This document shows positions 18,223 to 28,225 of a DNA stretch of 64,000 nucleotides, one piece after another; position 1 is the first letter of the stretch; every line of letters starts with the position of its first letter. The DNA is from Siminovitchia fordii DSM 16014 = CIP 108821 (lineage in GTDB: Bacteria > Bacillota > Bacilli > Bacillales > Bacillaceae_C), in the NCBI RefSeq assembly GCF_000374565.1, contig NZ_KB894694.1:79749-143748 (forward strand), given 5' to 3'. Below the pieces are notes generated by a model, which saw nothing but the letters and a program-made list of their open reading frames with translations, did no database searches and was not told the origin of the DNA. Both the position numbers and the translations under genes were made by a program.

Positions 18223-18876
18223 TTACATCGGTTTATAATCCGGGTTTTTCCACTCCATTAAAGCTGCGTATTTTAATGACTCTGCATCTGTCGGCAAATA
18301 GTTTGGCATGATTGCCCTGAATTCAAACCCGTTCTTCAATTGGAATGTCATGACGGGATCATAGATTTCTCCGCTGACTACCTTTGCGGCATATTGTTCC
18401 GGAGTCAATTCATTTGCATGTTTATGATAGTTTGGAATACGCCCCCCGAAAAGGATGCTTTCCAAGTTAAATTCCTGTGCAATGGCCCTTCTGGCCTGAT
18501 ATAAACGCTTTCCAATTTTCAGTCCCCTGTATTCCGGGTGTACAACCACTTCTGTTCCATAAAGGTTTTTACCTTTTGGATTGTGGTTCTTTATATATCC
18601 ATTATCTGAAATTTCATCGAAATCATGTTTTACGCCATACTCCTCAAAGTTTACAATGACACTTGAACATGAACCTACGATATTTCCATCCTCATGTTCT
18701 ATAACCACCTGGCCTTCAGGAAAAATTTCAATCTGACTGGCCAAATGCTCAGGCTTGAATGGAATGTTCGGATCCCCGAATCCGATGGCTGCCATCTCAT
18801 TTACTTTATAGATGTCGTCTAAGGTCATTAATCTTGCTCCTGCTGCTTCTATAGCTTTTTCGAACTGCGTTCCCAT
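18223..18876 (-). CDS. GNAT-family N-acetyltransferase, copy 1
   Basis: 217 residues. Central GNAT landmarks are VEVVVHPEY-like beta4 (YGTEVVVHPEYRGLKIGKR), where RGLKIG is the acetyl-CoA P-loop motif. A family-specific block GGRIPNYHKHANELTPEQYA and the C-terminal ALMEWKNPDY recur in the GNAT at 29780-30451 and in the N-terminal half of the fusion at 34985-36526. The acyl acceptor is unknown; location between an aldehyde dehydrogenase and an amine permease suggests an amine or amino acid intermediate. AGGAGGGG precedes the ATG. Confidence 0.85.
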   Translation of the reverse strand: MGTQFEKAIEAAGARLMTLDDIYKVNEMAAIGFGDPNIPFKPEHLASQIEIFPEGQVVIEHEDGNIVGSCSSVIVNFEEYGVKHDFDEISDNGYIKNHNPKGKNLYGTEVVVHPEYRGLKIGKRLYQARRAIAQEFNLESILFGGRIPNYHKHANELTPEQYAAKVVSGEIYDPVMTFQLKNGFEFRAIMPNYLPTDAESLKYAALMEWKNPDYKPM

Positions 18877-18899
18877 AGACAGCCCCTCCTTTTTTAATG

Positions 18900-18931
18900 G
18901 GATTGTGCGTAAAATGATTTACGCACAATCC
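18900..18931. repeat. Perfect intercistronic inverted repeat between dehydrogenase and GNAT genes
   Basis: Arms GGATTGTGCGTAAA (18900-18913) and TTTACGCACAATCC (18918-18931) pair over 14 bases with a 4-base loop. It sits right after the dehydrogenase stop and about 15 bases before the GNAT ribosome site. It could protect the upstream message or partly terminate it. Confidence 0.7.
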
Positions 18932-18938
18932 GTAATCT

Positions 18939-20360
18939 TTAATTTTCGTAAATGGATACGAATTTTTCTTCCAAATACTCTTCCAGACCAAATTTTCCGC
19001 CCTCTTTACCCATTCCGCTCTCTTTGATACCGCCGAATGGAGCTTGAATGACGATAGGAGCCGGATCGTTGATACCAATGATTCCAAACTCGAGTTCTTT
19101 CATCATTCTCAAGCCGCGGCCCAAGTCTTTTGTATAGCAATAAGCTGCAAGTCCGTATAATGTATTATTTGCTTTTTCAACGATTTCTTCTTCACTTTCA
19201 AACGTGAATACCGGTGCGATTGGACCGAATGTCTCTTCCGTCGCGATGACCATGTCTTCTGTAGCATTTAAAATGACAGTCGGTTCGAAGAAATATCCGT
19301 TTCCTTTTTCGTAATTGAAAACGTTGCCTCCTGCAATAACTTCAGCGTTATGCTTCACGGCATCTGCCACTTGATTTTTCATTGTCTCAAGCGCCTTTTC
19401 GTTGATTAATGGCCCAACGTCCGTTCCCTCTTCCAATCCATCACCGATTTTCAGCTCTGCAGTACGTTTAGCAAGCTTTTCCGCAAATTCCTTGGCGATG
19501 CTTTTATGTGCATACACACGGTTCGTACTGATGCATGTTTGACCGGAGTTTTTGAATTTGGAAAGCATGACACCTTCAATCGCAAGGTCAATATCCGCAT
19601 CTTCAAAAACGATGTAAGGAGCATGTCCGCCCAATTCCATCGACACTTTTTTCATTGTGTCCGCTGAGTCACGTACTAATTTTTTACCAATAAATGTAGA
19701 TCCTGTGAATGTAAGTTTGCGCACATCCGTGCTGGATGTCAATTCTTTTCCGATTTCTTCAGCAGGTCCGATAACAAGGTTTACAACGCCCTTTGGAAGT
19801 CCTGCTTCATGGAAGCATTCAAACACTTTGATGGCAGATAGTGGTGTCTGCAATGCAGGTTTAAGGACAATTGTACAGCCTGCTGCAAGTGCTGGAGCGA
19901 TTTTCCTTGTAATCATCGAAAGTGGGAAATTCCATGGTGTGATGGCTCCGCAGACTCCAACCGGCTGTTTGATGACCATCAGGCTTTTATCTTGGTGGGA
20001 AGCAGGAAGCACTTCGCCATAAATTCTTTTCGCTTCTTCCGCATACCAGTCAAGATAGCTGATTGCGCTGAGCACTTCTCTTTTTGCATCCGGAAGCGGT
20101 TTCCCATTTTCCAATGTAATAATCTGTGCTAGCTCGTCCACTCTTTCTTTCATAAGCTTAACTGCTTTGAAGAGGTAGGCGCTTCTTTCATTACCTGTTG
20201 TTTTTTTCCAAGTCTTAAAAGCTTCTTTTGCTGCTGCAATCGCCGCTTTTGTTTCTTCTGCACCACAAACCGAGATAGTGTCAATCACTTCAAGCGTCGC
20301 CGGGTTCGTGACTTGCTCTTTTTGGTCTGATTCATGCCATTCTCCATTAATGTAATACAT
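18939..20360 (-). CDS. NAD(P)-dependent aldehyde dehydrogenase
   Basis: 473 residues of the aldehyde dehydrogenase superfamily. TPWNFPLSM (Asn144) and GCTIVLKPA (Lys167) form the cofactor site, ELGGHAPYIVFEDAD holds the general base Glu242, and NSGQTCISTNR holds the catalytic Cys276. It resembles succinate-semialdehyde and aminoaldehyde dehydrogenases, fitting the last oxidation step of amine catabolism. First gene of an operon with a GNAT and a permease. A sigma-54 promoter lies about 90 bases upstream. Confidence 0.92.
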   Translation of the reverse strand: MYYINGEWHESDQKEQVTNPATLEVIDTISVCGAEETKAAIAAAKEAFKTWKKTTGNERSAYLFKAVKLMKERVDELAQIITLENGKPLPDAKREVLSAISYLDWYAEEAKRIYGEVLPASHQDKSLMVIKQPVGVCGAITPWNFPLSMITRKIAPALAAGCTIVLKPALQTPLSAIKVFECFHEAGLPKGVVNLVIGPAEEIGKELTSSTDVRKLTFTGSTFIGKKLVRDSADTMKKVSMELGGHAPYIVFEDADIDLAIEGVMLSKFKNSGQTCISTNRVYAHKSIAKEFAEKLAKRTAELKIGDGLEEGTDVGPLINEKALETMKNQVADAVKHNAEVIAGGNVFNYEKGNGYFFEPTVILNATEDMVIATEETFGPIAPVFTFESEEEIVEKANNTLYGLAAYCYTKDLGRGLRMMKELEFGIIGINDPAPIVIQAPFGGIKESGMGKEGGKFGLEEYLEEKFVSIYEN

Positions 20361-20450
20361 GGTAAATCTCCCTCCACTCCGATTTTCGATTGTTTATTTG
20401 TTAGTTTTCGTAATGATGGAATCATTAAGGGTACTGCCTAACATTACTCT

Positions 20451-20466
20451 TGCAATAATCATGCCA
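20451..20466 (-). promoter_or_regulatory. Sigma-54 promoter (-24/-12) for the dehydrogenase-GNAT-permease operon
   Basis: On the minus strand the sequence reads TGGCAT-GATTA-TTGCA, matching the sigma-54 consensus TGGCAY-N5-TTGCW. It is about 90 bases before the dehydrogenase start. Candidate activator sites (GCAATA at 20572-20577 and TATTGC at 20589-20594, running into TTGCATAA) lie about 110-140 bases upstream of it. Confidence 0.8.
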
Positions 20467-20630
20467 GCACATTATTGTCATGTCCAGCCAGTGAAAACGT
20501 CATCATTATAAAGCCCTTCATTATCATTTAGTGTTAAAGCCCTTTCATTCTATCAAGAACTTATTCTTTTCGCAATACCTTTATTCATTATTGCATAAAT
20601 CTATTCACGTTCGAGATCATCTAATCAAGT

Positions 20631-22760
20631 TTAGCGGATTCCGACATTATCGCCTTCCCGTCTTTTATTCACAATTTTTTGGTATTTCCTACTAACAGAG
20701 GATTGGCTGATTCCGAGCGCCGTTGCCGCTCTCGTTGTAGTTTTATATATATTCATCGCTTGGGTTATTAGCTGTTCCTCCACCGCTTCAAAAGCTTCCT
20801 GCAAAGGCATGATATTAGTAATGATCGGTTTAACCTTTGTCATCGGCTCATTTAATTTTAATACTTGCCCAACGACGCTGGCATCTATTATTTCATCATC
20901 AGCCGTTACAACCAACCGCTCGACAATGTTCTGCAATTCCCGAATATTTCCGGGCCAAGTGTATGCCTCCAGTAAATTGAGAGCATCAGGCGTTAAATGA
21001 TAGTTGCTCTCATGCTGTTCATTAAATTGCTTCAAAAAATGAAAAGCAATCAGCGGAATGTCCTCGTGCCTTTCCCTTAATGGCGGGACATGAATAGGAA
21101 TGACATTCAACCGGTAAAACAAATCCTCGCGAAACGCTCCTTCCGCCACCATCTCCCTCAGATTCGTATTTGTCGCCGCTATTATTTGCACGTCAACAGA
21201 AAAAGTTTGAGTGCTTCCAATAGGAGCCACCTCCCTTTCCTGCAGGACACGAAGAAGTTTCACCTGGAGCCTGAGGGGCAGTTCCCCAATTTCATCAAGA
21301 AATAGAACTCCCTGATCAGCCTGTCTAAAATAACCATCTTTACCGCCAGGATCGGCACCGGTGAAAGCGCCCTTCACATAACCGAAAAGCTCACTTTCAA
21401 GAAGCGCTTCGGGGATCGCTCCGCAATTCACTTTTAAAAACGGGCGCTCCTTACGCCCCCCCAATTGATGAATGGCATGGGCGATCACTTCTTTCCCGAC
21501 ACCTGATTCCCCTTGGATCAGTACGGTTGATGAGAATTTAGCCACTTTATGAATCTGTGCCACAATGTCTTCCATTTTCTGACTGCGGTAAATCAGCTTC
21601 CGGCTTAATTTTTCCTGCATCTTCATCTCATCAAGCTCTTGTTTGTACTGAGCGGAAATTTTCTTCATCTCGCGAAGCTCATCACGAAGACGGGTCGCTT
21701 CTGTAATATCACGAGAAGCCACGATGATTCTTTCAATTTCCCCATTTTCGTCAAGCACCGGATTTCCGACTGCCAAGACCTTTTTACCTGCCGGGGTTTC
21801 CTGTACTACAGAAACTTTTTTCTTTTTTTCTATGACAAGCCTTGTCACCGAAGGCATAAATCGCCCCTGCTTTTCAAGCTCCATAATATTTTTTCCGACC
21901 AGATCTTTCAGGTCCACTCCCCAGAATTCAGGAATGGCGTTTTCACTGTATCTGATCAATTCACCTTTTGGATTCACCACGAGGATTTCATCATAAATAC
22001 TGGATAGGATAGCATTCAGATCCTTGTTCAAGTTTTTGACTGATTCAAGCTCCATTGCCATCTGCTCGACCATCGGGAGATCCTGAACAATGATAATGAT
22101 TCCTTCCACATTTTTTTCGTCATTTACAATCGGGCTGTAATCGACAAGAATACCGGACTCGTTGGTGACTTGTATCTGGTTTAATACGGTTTCCCCTGTC
22201 TGAAAAACATGCCTTAAATGACCGGCGTCAAAAATCGTTTCAGCCGGATAATTTAAAACCTGTCCCACTTTGAGGCGGGTCATTTCCAAGGCAGATTCAT
22301 TGCAATCGACTATCATTCCATGATTGTCAATAATGAAGATCCCCATCGGGATGGACATAAGCAATACTTTCAGTATATTGGCATCTTCATTTTCCTGCCT
22401 GAAAAGCTCGACAATCAAATCTTCGCGAAGTACATACCCTGTTATTGAACCGCTTTCATTTTTAATTAAAGATAGTTCTTTTCCTAGCACCTGGAAGATT
22501 GAAGAAAAAGATAGGTTTTCGGACAGTGTACTCAACTCGGTAACCGGCATGGCATAACGTCGGATTTGTTCTAGCTCCCCATCTTCGCGTTCACTCACCG
22601 GAAGATCTTTTAAATAAATATAGGAAGTCACCTTTCCGCCTTCCTCCAAAAATATAAACCGGTTCTTTTTATCAGACAAAAGTGCGCGCCATTCTTTCTG
22701 AGGCTGATCAACAGAAAGCTTGACTAATGATTGAATAATATCTTTCGATATTAAAAACAC
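20631..22760 (-). CDS. Sigma-54-dependent transcriptional activator with two PAS domains
   Basis: 709 residues. The N-terminal 1-120 region is CBS-like, followed by PAS domains at about 130-235 and 245-355. The AAA+ domain has Walker A GESGVGKE (417-424), the sigma-54 contact loop GAFTGA (464-469) and Walker B VLFLDEIGEL (485-494). The C-terminus is a Fis-type helix-turn-helix (TTRAATALGISQSSVSRKY). The predicted GTG start follows GGGGGAGAGAGG. It stands between two operons that both have sigma-54 promoters, so it very likely controls them; the signal sensed by the PAS domains is unknown. Confidence 0.92.
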   Translation of the reverse strand: MFLISKDIIQSLVKLSVDQPQKEWRALLSDKKNRFIFLEEGGKVTSYIYLKDLPVSEREDGELEQIRRYAMPVTELSTLSENLSFSSIFQVLGKELSLIKNESGSITGYVLREDLIVELFRQENEDANILKVLLMSIPMGIFIIDNHGMIVDCNESALEMTRLKVGQVLNYPAETIFDAGHLRHVFQTGETVLNQIQVTNESGILVDYSPIVNDEKNVEGIIIIVQDLPMVEQMAMELESVKNLNKDLNAILSSIYDEILVVNPKGELIRYSENAIPEFWGVDLKDLVGKNIMELEKQGRFMPSVTRLVIEKKKKVSVVQETPAGKKVLAVGNPVLDENGEIERIIVASRDITEATRLRDELREMKKISAQYKQELDEMKMQEKLSRKLIYRSQKMEDIVAQIHKVAKFSSTVLIQGESGVGKEVIAHAIHQLGGRKERPFLKVNCGAIPEALLESELFGYVKGAFTGADPGGKDGYFRQADQGVLFLDEIGELPLRLQVKLLRVLQEREVAPIGSTQTFSVDVQIIAATNTNLREMVAEGAFREDLFYRLNVIPIHVPPLRERHEDIPLIAFHFLKQFNEQHESNYHLTPDALNLLEAYTWPGNIRELQNIVERLVVTADDEIIDASVVGQVLKLNEPMTKVKPIITNIMPLQEAFEAVEEQLITQAMNIYKTTTRAATALGISQSSVSRKYQKIVNKRREGDNVGIR

Positions 22761-23038
22761 ACCTCTCTCCCCCTTCCACTTTTGTCAGTTTCTGTCGGTT
22801 CCCTTTCCTAATTATAGCAGAAAAATTTCATTGAGCTATGTATTGTTTCATTTTTTATTCAAAAATGCATTATCCAGGTATTCGCTGCATAACTTTTATC
22901 ATTTAAAAAAATTCAAACAACAACTTAACCGTTCTCTCTTTTATTCTTTCCCGAATAATTTATGCAAAACATCATAAGTCCTTCTCCTTTTCACAAGATT
23001 TTTACTTGTCTTAATTAATAGATTGGGCATGAAACTTT
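22761..23038 (+). promoter_or_regulatory. Intergenic region with candidate activator-binding motifs upstream of potA
   Basis: This gene-free stretch precedes the potA sigma-54 promoter. It contains TGCATTA (22866-22872), TGCATAA (22886-22892) and TTATGCAA (22960-22967). Similar TGCATAA elements occur upstream of the other two sigma-54 promoters in the window, making them candidate sites for the activator at 20631-22760. Confidence 0.4.
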
Positions 23039-23054
23039 TGGCACATAACTTGCA
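23039..23054 (+). promoter_or_regulatory. Sigma-54 promoter (-24/-12) for the potABC operon
   Basis: TGGCAC-ATAAC-TTGCA is an exact match to the sigma-54 consensus with the correct spacing. It lies 75 bases before the potA start and divergent to the sigma-54 activator gene. Confidence 0.88.
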
Positions 23055-23129
23055 TTAATATTAAATAAGTTTCGTCGACACATAATATTCAGACAAAAAA
23101 GCAACTAAGACTAAAGGAGTGGTATTATT

Positions 23130-24200
23130 TTGAGTGAACTAATGGTGAAATTGAACAATGTCGTCAAAAGCTTCGATGACAATGTTGTAGTAAAAAATAT
23201 TAACATGGACATCAAGGCCGGGGAGTTTCTCACCCTTTTGGGGCCTTCAGGGTGCGGAAAGACTACAACTCTTCGGATGATTGCCGGATTTGAACAGCCG
23301 ACTGACGGTGAAGTCATTATAGATGGGAAAGAAGTAAGCAATATCCCTCCACACAAGCGGGATGTTAACACAGTTTTCCAAAGTTACGCCTTATTCCCTC
23401 ATATGAATGTAACTGATAATGTAGCTTTTGGTCTTAAAATGAAGAAAGTGGACAAGGATGATATTAAGCGCCGCGTAATGGAAGCGCTTAAATTAGTTCA
23501 ACTGGAAAGTTTCGCCGAGCGTAAACCCGACCAGCTCAGCGGAGGACAAAAACAACGTGTCGCCATAGCCCGTGCTCTGGTAAACAGTCCAAAAGTACTA
23601 CTCCTAGACGAGCCGCTTGGAGCGTTGGACTTAAAACTCCGAAAACAAATGCAGGTTGAATTGAAACATTTACAACAGAAACTCGGTATCACCTTTATCT
23701 ATGTTACACATGATCAAGAGGAAGCCCTGACCATGTCTGACCGGATTGCTGTCATGAATGGGGGAATCATTGAACAACTTGGATCACCAGATGAAATATA
23801 CGAGCGCCCTGCGTCACGCTTTGTTGCAGATTTCATTGGTGAAACGAACTTGTTTGAGGGCAAGGTTGTTGAGTTGGATGAAAAGCATGCGTATCTCGAT
23901 CTTTCAGGTCACAAAATACCGATCGTTCCTACAAATCCAGTATCTCTGGATGAAGAAGTTTCAATGGCCATCCGTCCAGAAAGGATACACCTTCACAATG
24001 AAACGAACGGATCCGATTTTGCCATTCCAGGAAAAGTCGTTGAACATATTTATGTAGGCTCTGTCATCAAAACTGTCGTTTCCCTTCCCGGCGGCTATCA
24101 AGTCACAGTCAACGAAACCCCAGAAGTGGCTCATTCCTTCAACGTTGATCAAGACGTATATGTAAACTGGGAGCCTGACAAGGCGGTGATCATTGCATGA
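23130..24200 (+). CDS. potA: Spermidine/putrescine-type ABC transporter ATP-binding protein
   Basis: 356 residues. Walker [17 protein letters not shown], the Q-loop region [14 protein letters not shown], signature [15 protein letters not shown], Walker [18 protein letters not shown] and a C-terminal TOBE domain (about 280-356) give the PotA architecture. The TTG start at 23130 follows AAAGGAGTGG by 10 bases; an in-frame ATG at 23142 is the alternative. It overlaps the next gene by four bases. It is the only ATPase available in the window for five PotD-like receptors. Confidence 0.92.
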   Translation: MSELMVKLNNVVKSFDDNVVVKNINMDIKAGEFLTLLGPSGCGKTTTLRMIAGFEQPTDGEVIIDGKEVSNIPPHKRDVNTVFQSYALFPHMNVTDNVAFGLKMKKVDKDDIKRRVMEALKLVQLESFAERKPDQLSGGQKQRVAIARALVNSPKVLLLDEPLGALDLKLRKQMQVELKHLQQKLGITFIYVTHDQEEALTMSDRIAVMNGGIIEQLGSPDEIYERPASRFVADFIGETNLFEGKVVELDEKHAYLDLSGHKIPIVPTNPVSLDEEVSMAIRPERIHLHNETNGSDFAIPGKVVEHIYVGSVIKTVVSLPGGYQVTVNETPEVAHSFNVDQDVYVNWEPDKAVIIA

Positions 24201-25114
24201 TGGAGACCAATATTGCACCAGGAGATAAAGCAACTGCAGTATCAAAGAAAAGGAAGCGTCAGAGCGGAAGGTTATTCGGAATGGCGTGGACACTATCGCC
24301 TGTTACTTTTTGGCTTGTACTGTTTTTTATATTTCCGCTTCTTTTTATCTTGCTGATCAGTTTTGCCACAAGGGGACTGTATGGAGGTGTGGAATACACC
24401 TTTACGTTTGAAAACTATACCCGTTTTTTTGATCCCCTTTATTTGAAAATCTTATGGGATTCCCTGGTCATAGCAGGTTTTACAACTATTTTATGCCTGG
24501 TCTTCGGCTATCCTTTTGCTTATATCATTGCAAGATCGCCGAAGAAATACCGCGCATTTTTGATTATGCTTGTCATGGTCCCATTCTGGACAAATTCACT
24601 TGTCAGGACATATGCATGGATTGTACTTTTACGCACAGAAGGGGTCATTAATATCATCTTAATGAAGATAGGCATTATTTCCGAGCCCCTTGCCATGCTG
24701 TATAACCACGGAGCTGTAATGGTAGGATTGACATACACACTGTTTCCGTTCATGGTATTGCCGCTTTATGCTTCCATTGAACAATTGGATAAATCACTGC
24801 TGGAGGCATCCAGTGACTTAGGTGCGAAACCTTGGCAAACGTTTACAAGGATAACTCTTCCTCTCACAATGCCGGGAGTAGTTGCTGGAGCCCTGCTTAC
24901 ATTCATCCCTACCCTCGGATTGTTCTTCATTCCGGATTTAATGGGAGGGTCCAAATCTCTCTTGATCGGAAACCTGATTAAAAACCAGTTCCTAACAGCA
25001 AGAGATTGGCCGTTCGGATCTGCAGCATCCATGATTTTAATGGTGCTTACATTAATTTTCATCCTTATTTACTTAAGGATCGGCGGCAATAAAAAAGGAC
25101 TCGAGGTGTTGTAG
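24197..25114 (+). CDS. potB: Spermidine/putrescine-type ABC transporter permease (PotB type)
   Basis: 305 residues with six predicted helices and the EAA loop (EASSDLGAKPWQTFTRITLP). The N-terminal helix region WTLSPVTFWLVLFFIFPLLF is typical of PotB. It overlaps potA (ATGA) and runs directly into potC, so the three are one translational unit. Confidence 0.9.
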   Translation: MMETNIAPGDKATAVSKKRKRQSGRLFGMAWTLSPVTFWLVLFFIFPLLFILLISFATRGLYGGVEYTFTFENYTRFFDPLYLKILWDSLVIAGFTTILCLVFGYPFAYIIARSPKKYRAFLIMLVMVPFWTNSLVRTYAWIVLLRTEGVINIILMKIGIISEPLAMLYNHGAVMVGLTYTLFPFMVLPLYASIEQLDKSLLEASSDLGAKPWQTFTRITLPLTMPGVVAGALLTFIPTLGLFFIPDLMGGSKSLLIGNLIKNQFLTARDWPFGSAASMILMVLTLIFILIYLRIGGNKKGLEVL

Positions 25115-25888
25115 ATGAATCTTCGATTAAAAAACTTGCCATCGATTCTTTATGCATTGATTATTTACAGCTTTTTGTATGTTCCAATTATCATCTTGAT
25201 CGTATTTTCTTTTAACAAATCAAGATTAAATGCTGTGTGGACCGGCTTTACATTTGAATGGTATGGAAAACTGATGCAAAACAGCGACATCCTGGCAGCA
25301 GCCAAGAACAGTTTGACAGTCGCTTTCGTCTCGACTATCGTTGCTACAATGATCGGTACAGTCGCAGCCGTCGGTATGTACCGGTTCCATTTCCGAGGCA
25401 AGACCGCGCTTGATGGTATGCTGTATCTTCCCATTGTCATTCCCGAAATTGTCATGGGGATTTCTTTACTGGCCTTTTTCGCGCTCGTTAACGTCCCTCT
25501 GGGAATTACGACATTGGTTATTGCTCATATTACGTTTTGTATTCCGTTCGTTGTCGTTATTGTCAGGGCAAGATTGGAAGGCTTCGATCCATCAATGGAA
25601 GAAGCTGCAAGGGACCTTGGAGCCAACGAATGGCACACCTTTACAAAGGTGACGCTGCCCATTATAGGCCCAGGTATCATGGCTGGTGCGCTATTATCTT
25701 TTACACTTTCGATTGATGATGTAATCATTAGTTTCTTCGTCGCCGGCCCAAGCAGTACAACATTGCCTTTGAAAATTTTCTCAATGGTGAAGTTCGGTGT
25801 TTCACCGGAAATCAATGCACTTTCCACTTTAATGCTAGTCATTACCTTATCGATCGCAGTGTTCGCTCAACTCAGACTAAACAAATAA
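25115..25888 (+). CDS. potC: Spermidine/putrescine-type ABC transporter permease (PotC type)
   Basis: 257 residues with six helices and the EAA loop EEAARDLGANEWHTFTKVTL. The segment SIDDVIISFFVAGPSSTTLP is characteristic of PotC. It starts immediately after the potB stop and is followed by a hairpin and then the first PotD-like gene. Confidence 0.9.
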   Translation: MNLRLKNLPSILYALIIYSFLYVPIIILIVFSFNKSRLNAVWTGFTFEWYGKLMQNSDILAAAKNSLTVAFVSTIVATMIGTVAAVGMYRFHFRGKTALDGMLYLPIVIPEIVMGISLLAFFALVNVPLGITTLVIAHITFCIPFVVVIVRARLEGFDPSMEEAARDLGANEWHTFTKVTLPIIGPGIMAGALLSFTLSIDDVIISFFVAGPSSTTLPLKIFSMVKFGVSPEINALSTLMLVITLSIAVFAQLRLNK

Positions 25889-25915
25889 TTAACAAAGCCA
25901 ATTCAATATAATATA

Positions 25916-25939
25916 GCCGGTACTTTCCCAAGTACCGGC
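25916..25939 (+). repeat. Intercistronic hairpin between potC and the first binding protein gene
   Basis: GCCGGTACTT (25916-25925) and AAGTACCGGC (25930-25939) pair perfectly around a 4-base loop with no T-run after it. Such a hairpin may protect the upstream message and allow different levels of permease and binding protein. Confidence 0.65.
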
Positions 25940-25986
25940 CAATTAAGGCGAAAAGAATTCTCAAAAATAAAAAGGGGGTAAATATT

Positions 25987-27087
25987 GTGAATTTTACAAG
26001 AAAAAATAACAAATATATCATCCTATTGATTTTGACATTGATTGTCGGTTTCGGCTTGGCAGGATGTGGGAAAAGCGGATCATCAGGAGAGAAAGCCGGT
26101 TCAGAAAACGGCGGTGAAGGAGATCTATCAGGCGAGCTGAATTTATTTATCTGGTCTGAATACATGCCTGATAAGATACTCAAACAGTTTGAAGAGGAAA
26201 CCGGAGTCAAAGTCAATTACAACGTTTATTCATCCAATGAAGAAATGCTTGCCAAGATCAGCGCTGGTGCAGCAGGTTATGATCTCTCGGTGGCAAGTGA
26301 TTACATGGTTGAAATAATGAAGAAACAAAACCTGCTTGAAAAGGTGGACAAGGAAAACATCACCCATTTTGATCATCTGGATCCTGAATTTTTGAATCAG
26401 GAATTTGATCCGGATAATGAATATTCCATTCCATATATGTGGGGGAATGTAGTGATTGCCATCAATGAAGATACAGTTAAAAAAGAGGTTACAAGTTTTG
26501 AAGATCTATGGGATTCTGAATTTAAAAACTCTCTAGTTGTACTTGATGACCAAAGGATTCTAATTGGTATCGGTAATAAACTTCAAGGCGAGTCGATGAA
26601 TGCAACCGATCCCAAAGTCATTCAAAAATCCAAAGAACTGTTGATGGATTTACTTCCAAACATCAAGGCATTTGATAGCGATAGTCCAAAAACAATGTTG
26701 GTAAACGGTGAAGCCAAAGCAGGGATTGTCTGGGGCGCAGAGGCTTATTTGGCGGAAAAAGAAAACCCCTCCATTAAAACCGTACTTCCTAATGAAGGAT
26801 CAAATATTTGGATGGACAACTTCGTCATTCCTGTAGGAGCACCAAATAAAAAGAACGCAGAAGCTTTTATCGACTTTATTTTAAAACCAGAGATCAGTGC
26901 ACAAATTATCGAAGACTTCCCTTATGCAAATCCGAACCGTGCAGCACATGAACTGATTGACGAAGATATCATGACACACCCTGCTGTCTATTCCAACGAA
27001 GAATTCTTGAAGAAGAGCGATATTTTCAAAGACATTGAAGACGCCATCCTGGAATATGACCGCGCTTGGTCTGAAATCAAGCAGTAA
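25987..27087 (+). CDS. potD: PotD-type polyamine-binding lipoprotein, copy 1
   Basis: 366 residues. The lipoprotein signal ends at LAGC and is followed by a Gly/Ser-rich linker. The mature protein starts with LNLFIWSEYMPDKILKQFEE, includes SIPYMWGN and IWMDNFVIPVGAP, and ends with EYDRAWSEIKQ, all typical of PotD/PotF. It would capture polyamine-like ligands outside the cell for PotABC. The GTG start follows AAAGGGGG. It is the first of three tandem paralogues. Confidence 0.9.
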   Translation: MNFTRKNNKYIILLILTLIVGFGLAGCGKSGSSGEKAGSENGGEGDLSGELNLFIWSEYMPDKILKQFEEETGVKVNYNVYSSNEEMLAKISAGAAGYDLSVASDYMVEIMKKQNLLEKVDKENITHFDHLDPEFLNQEFDPDNEYSIPYMWGNVVIAINEDTVKKEVTSFEDLWDSEFKNSLVVLDDQRILIGIGNKLQGESMNATDPKVIQKSKELLMDLLPNIKAFDSDSPKTMLVNGEAKAGIVWGAEAYLAEKENPSIKTVLPNEGSNIWMDNFVIPVGAPNKKNAEAFIDFILKPEISAQIIEDFPYANPNRAAHELIDEDIMTHPAVYSNEEFLKKSDIFKDIEDAILEYDRAWSEIKQ

Positions 27088-27139
27088 AAAAGTAATATTT
27101 TTACGATACTTTGGAGCTTTCCATAGGAGGAGGCGTTGT

Positions 27140-28222
27140 ATGAAAAAGCAGAATGGCAATATTATCGTAGCCATGGTCTTAGTCTTCCTGATGACAAGTA
27201 TTTTTTTATCAGGATGCGGAACAAATAATACTTCTGGCGGAAAAGAATCAAAAGAGTTGAATGTTTTTAACTGGACAGAGTACATTCCGGAAGTCACCAT
27301 TAAAAAGTTTGAGGAGGAATATGGGGTAAAAGTGAATTACAGCATGTTCTCATCCAACGAAGAAATGCTGGCTAAGGTTGCAGCTGGCGGGGGCGTATAT
27401 GACCTTACCATGGCAAGCGATTATATTGTCCCTGCCATGGTTGAGCGCGATATGATTGAACCGATTGATTTATCGAACATTCCAAATTTCGATAACCTGA
27501 TAGCCGACTATATTGACCAGGATTTTGATCCCGGGAATAAATATTCTGTTCCATTTATGGGAAATACCTTATCCCTAGGCGTCAACCCGGATTCAATTGG
27601 AATGGATGTGTCAGAAATTAAAAGCTATACCGATTTATGGAACCCGAAATTGAAAAATAAATTGGTTGTCTTGGATGACCAGCGCATGATTATCGGGATG
27701 ATCCTTAAGTCTCTCGGATACAGTGCAAATGATACAGATCCAAAACATCTCGAGGAAGCGAAGAAAAAGTTGGTGGAACTCCTTCCAAATATAAAAGCGT
27801 TTGACAGTGATAGTCCTAAACAGATGATGGTAAATGGGGAAGCTTCCGGAGGCCTTGTATGGGGACCGGAGATCGCTTTGGCCCAAAGGGAAGGAGCGAA
27901 CTTCGAGACCATTATTCCTGAAGAAGGTCTTCTTATTACAATGGACAACTGGGTTATACCGAAGGATGCCAAAAATAAGGAGCTGGCAGAGAAGTTTATC
28001 AACTTTATTTTAGAGCCAGAAATCAGTGCGGAAATTGCCCAACACCAGCCATACATCAATCCAAACAAGGAAGCCCGGAAGTTGATTGACGAAGATATTC
28101 TTAATAACATTGCCATTTATCCGCCTGACGAAGAAATTGAGCGCCTTGAGTATATCGAGGATATCGGTGAAGCGATCCAATTATATGACCGCGTCTGGTC
28201 GGAAGCAAAAGGATCTCAATAG
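27140..28222 (+). CDS. PotD-type polyamine-binding lipoprotein, copy 2
   Basis: 360 residues; lipobox FLSGC. It starts after the signal with LNVFNWTEYIPEVTIKKFEE and ends in LYDRVWSEAKGSQ. The usual SIPYMWG pocket segment reads SVPFMGNTLSLGV here, with Trp missing, so its ligand probably differs from copy 1. The ATG at 27140 follows GGAGGAGG, while the open frame upstream of it runs through the end of copy 1. A hairpin follows the stop. Confidence 0.88.
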   Translation: MKKQNGNIIVAMVLVFLMTSIFLSGCGTNNTSGGKESKELNVFNWTEYIPEVTIKKFEEEYGVKVNYSMFSSNEEMLAKVAAGGGVYDLTMASDYIVPAMVERDMIEPIDLSNIPNFDNLIADYIDQDFDPGNKYSVPFMGNTLSLGVNPDSIGMDVSEIKSYTDLWNPKLKNKLVVLDDQRMIIGMILKSLGYSANDTDPKHLEEAKKKLVELLPNIKAFDSDSPKQMMVNGEASGGLVWGPEIALAQREGANFETIIPEEGLLITMDNWVIPKDAKNKELAEKFINFILEPEISAEIAQHQPYINPNKEARKLIDEDILNNIAIYPPDEEIERLEYIEDIGEAIQLYDRVWSEAKGSQ

Positions 28223-28225
28223 TCC

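Noticed and set aside
27625..28116. 163-codon open frame on the minus strand
   Set aside because: It lies entirely inside the polyamine receptor gene 27140-28222, has no ribosome site and no recognisable domain.
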